From the NCBI GenBank assembly GCA_977006965.1, contig OZ345373.1, forward strand, positions 1,426,001-1,490,000: a stretch of 64,000 nucleotides of DNA, read 5' to 3'. Under the pieces are notes generated by a model. It was not told the origin of the DNA. It searched no databases and saw only the letters and a list, made by a program, of their open reading frames with translations. Shown in pieces: positions 40,182-49,067 of the stretch. The stretch comes from Phymatolithon calcareum. Taxonomy: Eukaryota; Rhodophyta; Florideophyceae; Hapalidiales. Each line of letters begins with the position of its first letter. The stretch's first letter is position 1. Both the position numbers and the translations under genes were made by a program.

Positions 40182-42248
40182 TTTTTTTTATTGCAGTTTT
40201 TTTTTAAAGCCCCGCAGTCATACGAATATACGGGCAGGGCTTCCTCAGGTGCTGCCCTCGCTAGGGCGGCTCTACTCTTATGTCTGGCATTCTATCTGGG
40301 ACCCTACCATGTGTTCGGTTGTTTTGATTGCTCTTCGTAGCAGTTTCGAGGCGTCGCTTCTTCTTTCAGTACAGGTCTTCTTCATGCTGCATACTCTCGA
40401 TGATGCTTTTGCTGAAGAGCAAAAGGTCATCTAATGCCTTCTCAGTTGCCGCTCTGTCGTCTTCCTTGAGTTCATAGACCGACAAGTTGCGATCCAGGGT
40501 CTCCATGTGCTGTCTGACTTTGTTTCCGAATCTATCTGCCATCAGTGTGGTAGACACTTGGGGAAATCTTCCAAAGGCGTACTGAACCGCCAGTTGCCTG
40601 TGTTTCAGTTGTAGAAATTTGAGTATTGCGGGCAGTTCTCTTGTCTTGTCGTATGGAATTTTCCTCTTTCTCTTTGATTCCAGGCTTTCTCCTTCCTTTT
40701 TCAGGAATGCTGATCGGAGTTCTTCTGCAGATTGGTTCTCTATTATGTGCTTCATCGCTTCATCAAACGGTTCTCTGGTTTCCATCGATGTGATGTCGTT
40801 ACTTGTGGCTTGAAGCTCTTCTGAATTCCTTCTCTCTGGTGGTTGCATCAGAAACTTTTCTTTCTTCGCTATGGTCCTTCTCAGCATCTTGAAAGCTAGT
40901 ATTTCCCGTCGATGGGAAGCAGCTTGGATTCGACATATTAGTCGAAGTCTATCCGTCTTTCCTCGTGCCAGTGGCCCGAAGACTTGTCTGAAAAACGTTT
41001 GTTCCACTTCCTTGACCGCGCTCTGGCCATTTTCTGTCCACGGTGTTAAGTGCATAGCGTACTTCCAGCGTGGCTGGATTAATGCCTTGTATACTTGGAT
41101 GCATTTATGTATGCCAATTCCCTTCTTGAATACCCCTAGTGCACGGAGCTCGTACAGAGCGATCCTAGCCTTCTTCAGGCGTTGCAACATCAGTGTATCT
41201 GTGACCCCCTCTGGTCCTAGGGATACTCCGAGGTAGGTGACTTCCGCGACATGTGCGAGGGCCTTATTAGCCAGCTGGAATGTCACGCCCGCTGTCTCAT
41301 CCGATTCAAGTATCTCGCTTTTTCCTTGTTTCGTGTTCCATGTCATCCCTCGTTCTTGGGCCCATTGAGTGGCTTTGTCTAGCAATCCCTGCAGAGCGGA
41401 AGGTGATTTCGCTAGAAGAATTACGTCGTCTGCGAAGAGGATTGAAGGAACGTCGGCCCATTCTCTGGGCACTTCCCCCATGCGTTCCGCAAACTCGTCC
41501 ATGAAGATGTTGTAAAGACTTGGACTGAGAGGGGACCCCTGTGGTACTCCTCTGTCCACTAGAAACCAGTTCTTATCAGTGTCTCCGATGGTTGACACCC
41601 AGGACGGTGTCAAGAATGCTTCCGTCATAGCGCATAGCTTTGGTGGCAGTACCTGTCTCATTCTGGCCACCGGATGTTTTCTTGGGACAGTGTCGTATGC
41701 TGCCTTGAGGTCCAGTACTGCTACGCACCTTTGCTGGCCTTTCAATAGTTCCGTGGCTCTTAGGATTGCGAGTTCTGTACTTTTCCCTTTTTGGAACCCG
41801 AGTTGGAACCAGTGGTTGGAGTAAACCCCGCGGAGCATACTATCTATTGCCGTTTCAATAACTTTCCTTGCATGACTGAGCAGGGATATTGGGCGATAAT
41901 TTTCAGGTTCGTGGTGTGGTCCCTTCTTGTGAATAGATACCAATAGGGCCTTCTGCCAGTACATTGGCATGTCTCCGAACCTCCCACAGGCTTCCCATAG
42001 GGCTGTAAGAACCTCCGCATTCAGAGGTACGTCTAGCTTCAGCATTTCAGCTTTGATCTCGTCCATACCTGGGGCTTTTCCAGTTGGAGACTTTCGAATG
42101 GCTTCTTCGATTGATTCCTTCATTCCTTCGGGGCACCGGAATTTCCTGGGGCAAGGTTGCCACTTTTCGGTACTGTGGCAAGTTCTCGAAATGTGTGCTG
42201 AGAATAATGCATGGTTCATTGGTTTTCCAGTCATCTTGTTGCGAGCTG
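40182..42248 (-). mobile_element. LINE family A, copy 5, largest and youngest-looking
   Basis: A 2067-bp insertion flanked by the identical 15-bp duplication TGCACCAATTATACT (40167-40181 and 42249-42263). The reading frame is intact to within 15 bp of the 5' truncation. The 3' end is the family hairpin plus an A-rich tail. The intact ORF and perfect duplication point to recent insertion. Confidence 0.95.
40366..42234 (-). CDS. Family A LINE reverse transcriptase (endonuclease lost by truncation)
   Basis: An uninterrupted 622-residue frame from ATG 42232-42234. RT blocks occur in order: GKAPGMDEIKAEML, ENYRPISLLSHARKVIETAI, GFQKGKSTELAILRATELL, LDLKAAYDTVP (catalytic Asp), DRGVPQGSPLSPSLYNIF, SILFADDVILLA (catalytic DD) and TYLGVSLGPEG. 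The last ~300 residues have no RNase H or CCHC motif. They hold RLRLICRIQAASHRRE, KIPYDKTRELPA, KHRQLAVQYAFGRFPQVS and a charged end closing EEDLY. The RT would copy its RNA at a nicked target; an APE endonuclease, expected upstream, is absent from this truncated copy. Family members elsewhere in the window are broken. Confidence 0.92.
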   Translation of the reverse strand: MTGKPMNHALFSAHISRTCHSTEKWQPCPRKFRCPEGMKESIEEAIRKSPTGKAPGMDEIKAEMLKLDVPLNAEVLTALWEACGRFGDMPMYWQKALLVSIHKKGPHHEPENYRPISLLSHARKVIETAIDSMLRGVYSNHWFQLGFQKGKSTELAILRATELLKGQQRCVAVLDLKAAYDTVPRKHPVARMRQVLPPKLCAMTEAFLTPSWVSTIGDTDKNWFLVDRGVPQGSPLSPSLYNIFMDEFAERMGEVPREWADVPSILFADDVILLAKSPSALQGLLDKATQWAQERGMTWNTKQGKSEILESDETAGVTFQLANKALAHVAEVTYLGVSLGPEGVTDTLMLQRLKKARIALYELRALGVFKKGIGIHKCIQVYKALIQPRWKYAMHLTPWTENGQSAVKEVEQTFFRQVFGPLARGKTDRLRLICRIQAASHRREILAFKMLRRTIAKKEKFLMQPPERRNSEELQATSNDITSMETREPFDEAMKHIIENQSAEELRSAFLKKEGESLESKRKRKIPYDKTRELPAILKFLQLKHRQLAVQYAFGRFPQVSTTLMADRFGNKVRQHMETLDRNLSVYELKEDDRAATEKALDDLLLFSKSIIESMQHEEDLY

Positions 42249-42263
42249 TGCACCAATTATACT

Positions 42264-43142
42264 GTGCGCGAGGCGAACAGGGATCTGAGCAGGCGAGTAA
42301 AATAGGCGATGGCTTTGAATGCTGCGCAAAGAACTCTCAGGTGCCCTCACGACTAATTGCGTAGACGTCCAGCAATATATGGCTCATTCGTGGGATCCGC
42401 GATTTGCACGCTTGGAGCGTGAGACACGTAATGGTCGCAGGGTAGCATGGGAGTGGTTTGCGACCTCTGTTTTCTCCAGGCATCTCAATATTATGGTTCG
42501 CACTCTCTGTGGAAGGGGCGTACGATATTCGACGTGAAAATATTAAATATATCGCCCTACAGAAATCACCGCAAGTTTAAGGACTTGATACGCCTGCGCC
42601 CAGAATTGGTGATACAATAGTTTCTTCATCAGTTGATGCCCGAGGCCAGAGTGACCTGCAATGACTGGAATTGCGAATCTCATGCGGCTATCTCCGAAGC
42701 AAATTTTCTAAGCATGGGCGATATTCCTTCTCACGTGAACACGAAACATGTCCCCGAGAAGTCACATAGATTAAATACATCCCAGACCCGACATAAGGCA
42801 CCACACTTTTCCTAGAAGTAAGAGAATAGCCAACGCGCTCTCCCTTGGGGGTCAAAAAACTGTCCACTGAAACAAACGGTGTCGGGAACTTTCTACTCAC
42901 ATACAACAGGCGACTTTTTTACGTTCTCAAACAAACAGCGCTCAGTGTAAGTGGTACCGAGTCGGTACTACCGAGGGTAAGGTTCCATCAGAAATCCGTT
43001 GTTCACCGATTACATGCTTTGCATTGGTCATTTTCGTGACTGCCAGTTGCAGTATCGGCAAGGCATACTGCCGCCAGGTACAACATCACTTGCCTCCTCG
43101 TATCAAATCCGGCACGAGAACTGAACACACCTGGTTTTCAGA
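42264..43142. other. Intergenic, nothing recognised
   Basis: No gene or repeat identified; presumably includes the 5' flank of the ORF at 43143. Confidence 0.3.
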
Positions 43143-43667
43143 ATGGTTACAGAAAATCCAGCTCAGATGGATTACCTTGACGAGATTCTGAACCGCGACG
43201 ACCCAGGAACTCTGATTAACCGCGAAGAATCAAACCAAGACGGTTCGCAGCATCCCCCCGACGACCCGATTCCCCTGAAGCATGCAAAACTCGATTTGCA
43301 GTGTGTGATCCATGACTGCGGGCTTCCGTGCGGATTTCACAAGGAAATATACTATGCTATGGGCTTTCTGATCGAATCTCATCAGAGCAAGGGCTCTCTC
43401 GCGGCAGCCTTGAGGACATCCTTTACCGACAAAGTATTAATGGCAAGGACTCCAGGATCGAAGAGAGAAGCTCTTGACTTCAAATTGAAGCAAACAGGTC
43501 CAACGGTATTGGAGATTGCGCGCATGTTATCTGGCACGCAGCTGCGTGCGATTCGGGACAAGGCGGAATGGCTTCGAACTCTCTTTGTGCGGTTAACAGG
43601 TACTTCTTGTTGGAATAGTCCTCCTCTCAGATGTTCTTCAATAAGCGACAAATCGGACGGTAGTTAA
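43143..43667 (+). CDS. Hypothetical 174-aa protein
   Basis: ATG in AGAATGG context. The first 50 residues are acidic and polar (MDYLDEILNRDDPGTLINRE, SQHPPDDPIP). Three cysteines cluster at about 54-64 (CVIHDCGLPCGFH), a possible small metal site. A helical basic stretch follows (RTSFTDKVLMARTPGSKREA, GTQLRAIRDKAEWLRTLFVR). No signal peptide or membrane segment. The family is not recognised; it could be a transposon protein or a real host gene, since it lies between LINE and hAT insertions. Confidence 0.4.
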   Translation: MVTENPAQMDYLDEILNRDDPGTLINREESNQDGSQHPPDDPIPLKHAKLDLQCVIHDCGLPCGFHKEIYYAMGFLIESHQSKGSLAAALRTSFTDKVLMARTPGSKREALDFKLKQTGPTVLEIARMLSGTQLRAIRDKAEWLRTLFVRLTGTSCWNSPPLRCSSISDKSDGS

Positions 43668-43757
43668 ACTGGTCCATGGTGCCTCGGCCTATCGATGACC
43701 TTGGGATGTCGTGAGGTTGCAGAGTGGCGCCCATGCAGGTCAGGACCTAGTACGCAG

Positions 43758-44465
43758 CAGAGCATTGGAATTATTTATTTATTTTTATTCTTTTCTCGCG
43801 CAGTGTCGAGAATAAATATCAAGACTGTTCAGCGCAGAAGGAATAAATTATTGTATTTAAGTTCAGAGAGGAATAAATAACTGGTTATTCCCAATTATTG
43901 GATCCATCTAGCTGCTTTCTGTCACGATAGCATTGACGTCTTCGATTGCCCACACATCCGAGTTAGCATGAAGGAACATCTGCTTCTCGAAATTTGCAGG
44001 ACATTTGCAAGTCCACACAGCGGAGTTGGGATCCGACTGTGTGAAAAACTCATCGCGAACATGCTTACCGAAAACTCGCGGCATCTTGGGTGCTACCAAA
44101 CGGTGCTCGCCTGGTACGCAGTTCCCGTTGTACTGTGTTGATTGCCATGGTTTTCATAATCCTAAATGAGGAGTCCGCAGCCGACACGTCATGTGCTATC
44201 GATGACAAACATGTCACTTTACTGTTGAAGAATACCATCGGGCCCAAATAAACAAAATAATCGTCGGGCCAAAATGCTGTCATTCTCCCCCAGAAACGTA
44301 GACTTAGTCGAGCGTTCTCGAGTAAATAATGCTTTCAAATAAATAAAATAATTGTCGTAACCACGAAGATCTCAATAAATACAATAAATATGCGCGACTC
44401 AGGAATAAATTATTGGAACAATAATTTAAATAATTACAATAGCAATTATTTTTTCCAATGCTTTG
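43758..44465. mobile_element. Non-autonomous hAT transposon (hAT-3)
   Basis: Terminal inverted repeats CAGAGCATTGGAA (left) and CAAAGCATTGGAA (right, reverse complement), 12 of 13 matching, flanked by an identical 8-bp duplication GTACGCAG (43750-43757 and 44466-44473). At 708 bp it contains a short minus-strand ORF. Subterminal DNA is crowded with AATAAAT/AATAATT words. Confidence 0.88.
43908..44099 (-). pseudogene. Possible hAT transposase N-terminus in hAT-3
   Basis: A 63-residue frame: KMPRVFGKHVRDEFFTQSDP then SAVWTCKC. This resembles the start of a BED-type zinc finger (aromatic residues before a Cys-x-Cys) but is too short to classify firmly; position inside a hAT element supports it. 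Confidence 0.4.
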
Positions 44466-44744
44466 GTACGCAGTATGCACCCAAGCGACAAGCTCGACGC
44501 AGAAGGTCATGCAACTCTCCAATGGGGACCTGATGCAGAGACCCGTAGGGATGTACTAAACGCGCACGAGGGCTTCTTTTGCAGCAAGCACGACAAGATC
44601 TGAGTTGGTGTGGCGGCAGACTATACTTCCCTGCGAGAACATTGGCGGGATTGGAAATAGGTTTTGTTTGGCACTTTTCATGGCGCATGCATGGATCTGA
44701 AAATGCAAGTCTGGAATTTCAACCACTTGGTTATCGCGGTAAAG

Positions 44745-44812
44745 TACATCTGTTGCCCAAAGCGTCACCTAATGAGATGGGAACCTTCAAATAAAAATTT
44801 GTGTAGCTTCTA
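44745..44812 (+). repeat. Dispersed repeat Z, fragment
   Basis: TGTTGCCCAAAGCGTCACCTAATGAGATGGGAACCTTCAAATAAAAATTT in short matching blocks; diverged core, AATAAAAAT tail kept. 44474-44744 before it holds nothing recognised. Confidence 0.5.
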
Positions 44813-44949
44813 CACCTCCGATCAAACTGAGGCGTAATGGATTAATTACTGTTTAAACATCTGGAAATCTAAGCTTACTACCCTCACAGTGTATGGCACT
44901 TGGCATGCCACTCGGAGCTCGTTCATTCGGAAGATGTGCTCAGTTCAAT

Positions 44950-45150
44950 TCGAAATTAAGTGGATTTATTGAGAAGGTATCATTTGTCCAAACTTGAGGA
45001 ATGTCGGCACGTTTCTTAGCGTTTGTTCTACTAGACTCGAAAGTTCAGTTGCCTTAATCAGACATTCGTAGCATCTCGTCAATGGCTAGGACTACGTTGT
45101 TCTCCTCTGTAGGGGTCCATGTAGGGTTCTTCAGGAACAGTTGAGAATTT
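44950..45150 (-). repeat. LINE family D, 3' end fragment 1
   Basis: AAGTGGATTTATTGAGAAGGTA and AACTTGAGGAATGTCGGCACGTTTC are the complement of the 3' end of the family D element at 59180-59240. Further in, CATCTCGTCAATGGCT...GTAGGGGTCCATG..GGGTTCTTCAGGA matches its C-terminal coding end. 45151-45430 is unrecognised. Confidence 0.7.
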
Positions 45151-45429
45151 TTTTTCTTTTTTTTGGTGCAGAATATCGCTCACGCAAAGGTAAGCGTCTG
45201 AAACTATTTTGAAAACAGCTTCTCATGTTTCAGAAACTTGAGTATCTCTAGTGGTTTTTCTCGGCATAATTCCTCTACAGTCATGGTTCCCGCTCATCGA
45301 ATAAACTTGTGTTCGAGCGTCCACCACAGCTTAGCAGAGAGGTGTTCAACTGTTTCGCTACAGGCGGTATTACACATCTTGCATACTGGATCGTACGCCA
45401 TTGAATCCAAGTTGCCCCCATGTTGAGAA

Positions 45430-45690
45430 TTCTTCTTCTTCATTGTGGGTTTTTGAAGTTTTCCTAGAACCACTCCACGTCCTGACGGCTACAGTAGACT
45501 TTAGCAGATACAAGTGGTACTTGATGTCACAACAGCTCAAAGCTGCACAAAGTGCAGACCTTCGGGGAGCTTAACATCAATATCTCTACACAGCCAATCT
45601 TCAGCTACCGTCTTTCAACGGGATGTCCCGGGTTGGAAACCAGTGGAGAATTTTAACTGCCCATGCTCCTTGACTGCCTCTTTCCTCTAT
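45430..45690 (-). repeat. Dispersed repeat Y, copy 4
   Basis: Tail complement at the left (GTTTTTGAAGTTTTCCTAGAA), then CTACAGTAGACTTTAGCAGATACAAGTGGTACTTG, GCTGCACAAAGTGCAGACCTTCGG and GGTTGGAAACCAGTGG in short matching blocks. Confidence 0.7.
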
Positions 45691-45789
45691 CGACTTCTGC
45701 AGATTTCATGGAAAGTGACCTACAAACCATCTTCCGCACATAATTTTGTGCCTGCTTTCTTTTATCTTCACTGCTTCGTGCAGTAGACC

Positions 45790-46340
45790 ATTGTTTGCGT
45801 TCTTCTTGCTGCTCCCAGACTCACCGGAGGGCACAACTATATTGGATGTCAGTTGGATTGTTCAATAGTCGCATGCAGTCGAGCGTTTCGAGTTCCTGCT
45901 CTACTCTAACGTCTTTTGTCTCTTCCACAGCCTTTCGTCTTAACTTCGAGAGCAGGTGCTGTCGACGGAACTCCCATAGTTCTATTTTGACATATATTCA
46001 TTACTCTTCTCCAGTGCGGTCCCGCCCACTTTCTAAATAGTGTCGTTGCGATGTCCTTTTGGACTTTCACTGCTATTTTCCATACTAGGATTGTGTCGAG
46101 TGATATATATGCCCGGCGTAGTCACGTACCGGCCTGATGAATGCTTTGAAACCCTGATGTTTTTTTCTGTGCTGTATTTTTTCCTTGTTATGTCTAGGTT
46201 CATTTCAATGCCAAAGCTGAGCATTGACGCCCAGTACGATACCGTGAAAGGCTCTCCAACCATATCGCCGATTTTTCTTCGTGATATTTTAGATCGCCTG
46301 CTGGACGCTGCTGAGTTCACCTCGATTCAATTTTTTTCGA
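45790..46340 (-). pseudogene. LINE family D, coding fragment 2
   Basis: The complement of 58350-58800: GACAGCACCTGCTCTCGAAG with the preceding GAACTATGGGAGTTCCGTCG (minus strand), i.e. the WEFRRQHLLSKL segment. The reverse of ARTACTGGGCGTCAATG (46221-46237) corresponds to an RT-proximal part. Frames are shifted. 46341-46640 is unrecognised. Confidence 0.65.
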
Positions 46341-46639
46341 TCAGCTTCCATGTGCAAGGGACAGAAACCAGACAGCAGCCGTTGTGCTCTATTCATGAGT
46401 TTTTCACCAATGGTTCCTGAACGGGAGGTGAACTACGCTCGCGCGCGTACCACGTCTTTCCATTGATTGGTCGTGAAGTCGACGGAGACCCAGGGTTCAT
46501 CGTCAACGTACTTTGCCGAGTGATTGCAATTTGGCTTCGCTTTTTCGTATAGTGCACAATGAACAGTTTTTTGTCATGGATCCTATCGGGAATAAACAGA
46601 ACTCATCACGGCAGTGAAGACAGGGATAATCCCGTAGAG

Positions 46640-46790
46640 GACTGAGATAGGACTACTTTGAGTCCTGAGTTTTCCCGTCCACCATACTGGTGGACGTTTC
46701 GTGAGCTGCACAAAGGTAGGTAGCATCAGAGGAAGCCTTGCCCATATCTTCGGAAGTCTGTGGGGCTTTTAAATAAACTTGAAAGGAAAA
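46640..46790 (+). repeat. LINE family C, 3' end fragment 2
   Basis: CCACCATACTGGTGGACGTTTCGTGAGCTGCACAAAGGTAGGTAGC (matching 23140-23200, opposite strand, in shorter blocks), then GGAAGCCTTGCCCATATCTTCGG and GTGGGGCTTTTAAATAAACTTGAAAGGAAAA. 46791-47050 is unrecognised. Confidence 0.75.
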
Positions 46791-47059
46791 CAAGTGAAGA
46801 CAGTGAGGCTCGAAATCAAACGGCACCGATTCCTAACGGTCTTCCGCTTATTGAAAGAATCCGAAGGAATTATGCGGCTTAATTTTGGACGCAGAACGTG
46901 ATGTGAGAGTTTTGAAAGGTCTTCTGATTCTTCCATGAGAACTTTCACTTGATAATCACCCACGGCTCATTGAACGGTGACAAGAATTCGAAAAATTGTG
47001 TCAAAAAGGGAAAGTGCTCGGGTCCTCATGAGCCGCAACGTTCTTGTGTCCAATACAAG

Positions 47060-47290
47060 GGAATTGAGTGGTAAATAATTGGATTTATTGAGAAGGTGTC
47101 ATAAATTCTCAACTTGAGGAAGCTCGGTACATTTCCAAGTTTTGTATTCTACTAGCCTCGAAGATTTTTCATTTGCCTTTGATCAGAATGGCATAGTATC
47201 ATGTCAATAGCTCGAGCCGCGTCATTCTCTTCTGTAAATTTCAACTTTGGCTTCCTCAGGATACTGTTGAGTGGTCCAATTGCCTATGCT
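47060..47290 (-). repeat. LINE family D, 3' end fragment 3
   Basis: TTGGATTTATTGAGAAGGTG, CAACTTGAGGAAGCTCGGTAC and GGCTTCCTCAGGATACTG mirror the 3' end of the element at 57350-59245. Confidence 0.7.
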
Positions 47291-47359
47291 CCTTGCCTTC
47301 TCATTACTCTACCAGACCGAGTATCACCTGACCGTCCAATTGTTCAATCAAGAAAAACC

Positions 47360-47455
47360 CTGCCCGTGGCCCTGTACCTTCGCAAAGTCGCCCCAATCGT
47401 CTGCAGAAGCGTTATTAACATTCAAATAAAAACTCACATTTCTACTTCTAATATA
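47360..47455 (+). repeat. Dispersed repeat Z, copy 7
   Basis: ACCTTCGCAAAGTCGCCCCAATCGTCTGCAGAAGCGTTATTAAC and CAAATAAAAACTCACATTTC match 14150-14215 closely. Confidence 0.7.
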
Positions 47456-47509
47456 ACATCTGGGCATATTCTTTTAATAATTCTAACTGGCTTTTCTTGA
47501 ACACTGTTA

Positions 47510-48270
47510 CTCGCGAGAGGTTTAATATCAAGCTTCGAACGATGAAAACGCTCGGAATGGCAAAGGGCGGATACAATACTGAGAAGTGCATTTACTTAAT
47601 CAAGGCATTCGTACGTCCTATGTACAAATACTGGGGATACGTGTTGATTTATTTTTAAAGGCTCCCAAGGCCTCTCTTCAAGAGTAGCAGGGCTGCTTTT
47701 GCACGATGTTCTAAACTAACGTAGTTTGACCATTCAGTATATCCTTGATTCATAGTTCTTTCCCAACAAGTGCTCTAGTCAGTTGCTTACATTCATATTC
47801 AATTTCAGGACTAATCTTGGATGAAGATAGAATGCGTTGGAGCGCGACCAGCTCAATCACGGCCGTGACACCAAAGTATGCACCTAGTACTGATGTACAA
47901 ATACGGCAACCGCATTGCTCCCGAGACTATTCGAGCAAATGAGAGCAGCCTCAGATTTACCGAGGGATATAGCGTTCTTTGTTCGTCGAGTGGGGCATCA
48001 GAGCATTGGAATGCTCTGATGCGCTCTGCCACATAGAAGCTTGGGACTTCCGCTGCCGACAACTGCTCAAGAAGCTGAGAAACAAGCTTGCAAAAAATAC
48101 AGGAGGGCGAAGGAGAAGAGCTGGAATTGGAAACATTGAACAAGCTCAAGAAGAAGACAAACATGGAGGATCTGCTGCTATGAAGGGAAGTATCATCAAA
48201 AGAAAAAAGAGTCCAGAAGACGCAAATCCATTCCGAACTTGCAAGAAAAGGGTCAACAGGCGCGACTAGT
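47510..48270 (+). pseudogene. LINE family D, coding fragments 4 and 5
   Basis: 47520-47640 matches the post-RT part (GGCAAAGGGCGGATACAATAC, TCAAGGCATTCGTACG). 47820-48270 matches the next part, with a frame reading ALCHIEAWDFRCRQLLKKLR aligned to LCQIEPWEFRRQHLLSKLTR in the fuller copy. Between them, 47650-47720 carries another LINE-like tail in reverse (TTTATTTTTAAAGGCTCCC). A perfect 28-bp hairpin lies at 47995-48022. Confidence 0.65.
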
Positions 48271-48289
48271 ATTGAGGTGAGGGATCACT

Positions 48290-48870
48290 TTCCCTTTCGG
48301 GGATTTGGTCGTCCACTTGAGATAGTAAGTCTTCACAAAAGAAGGAGTAGGATCTTATGTGCGAGATGGTTTTTGGGCACTTTCCGCGATCCTAGTCAAA
48401 ATGAAGGGGAGGTGGGGAGCTTAAAACAGCGGTTATAACGGCGCTAAAGTCGACGCTGGCCAAACCAAGTTGGAAAAAGGAAGAAAAGCAGGGCATGGAA
48501 CGAGCAGAAGAGTAGCGTTTTAATTTAGGACTTTGAGCGAGCAAATGAAGCAATTCTTTTGAAGAGGGACTGAGTTTTCTCTAGCAAAAACGAAGTCGAC
48601 GAAGAAATGTGGGTTAGAAAGTCCTACCTGTGCGCCATACTCGGGCCTCGCGGAGCGAAAAATACGCAAATAAAGTGCCGACTTTCCTTAAGTTGATCCA
48701 TTTAGTGCAGTACCTTTCAAATTTGAAAAATACGTGAGGCCCAGAGGACCATATATCGTCCCCTGGGTTATAAGTAATTAAACAAATTTTGATAGTAGTC
48801 AATACTGTTTTCATGCGCACGTCTTATGTGCGGTAACCAACTTTGGGACAAACTTATTTAGTGCATATTA
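48290..48870. other. Intergenic, nothing clear
   Basis: 48670-48700 has GTGCCGACTTTCCTTAAGTTG, a scrap of family D 3' end. No gene. Confidence 0.35.
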
Positions 48871-48879
48871 TACTGTTGC

Positions 48880-49000
48880 CAATGAAGAAGAAGAAGAAGA
48901 AGAAGAAAGGTAGATTTTTATTTAAAAGTTACCAACGCATCTGCTGACGCTTGGAGCAACTTTCCTAGGGCCAAGAGGCTTTGGTTAGATTCTGTCTATG
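48880..49000 (-). repeat. Dispersed repeat Z, copy 8
   Basis: A run of eight GAA units, then AGGTAGATTTTTATTTAAAAGTTACC, AACGCATCTGCTGACGCTTGG and CTAGGGCCAAGAGGCTTTGG in short blocks. Confidence 0.8.
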
Positions 49001-49067
49001 TAAGAGTTTCTTTTCTTGTTGGTGCAACAAGATTCAGTGGACTACAAAAACGCACCTCTGGTCTCTA

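Noticed and set aside
40871-41236. 121-codon plus-strand ORF, also at 20501-20866
   Set aside because: Antisense of the family A LINE ORF; its recurrence only reflects the repeat.
48890-48908. GAA-repeat run as a disease-type or regulatory microsatellite
   Set aside because: It is the tail of a Z retroposon, as at the other Z copies.
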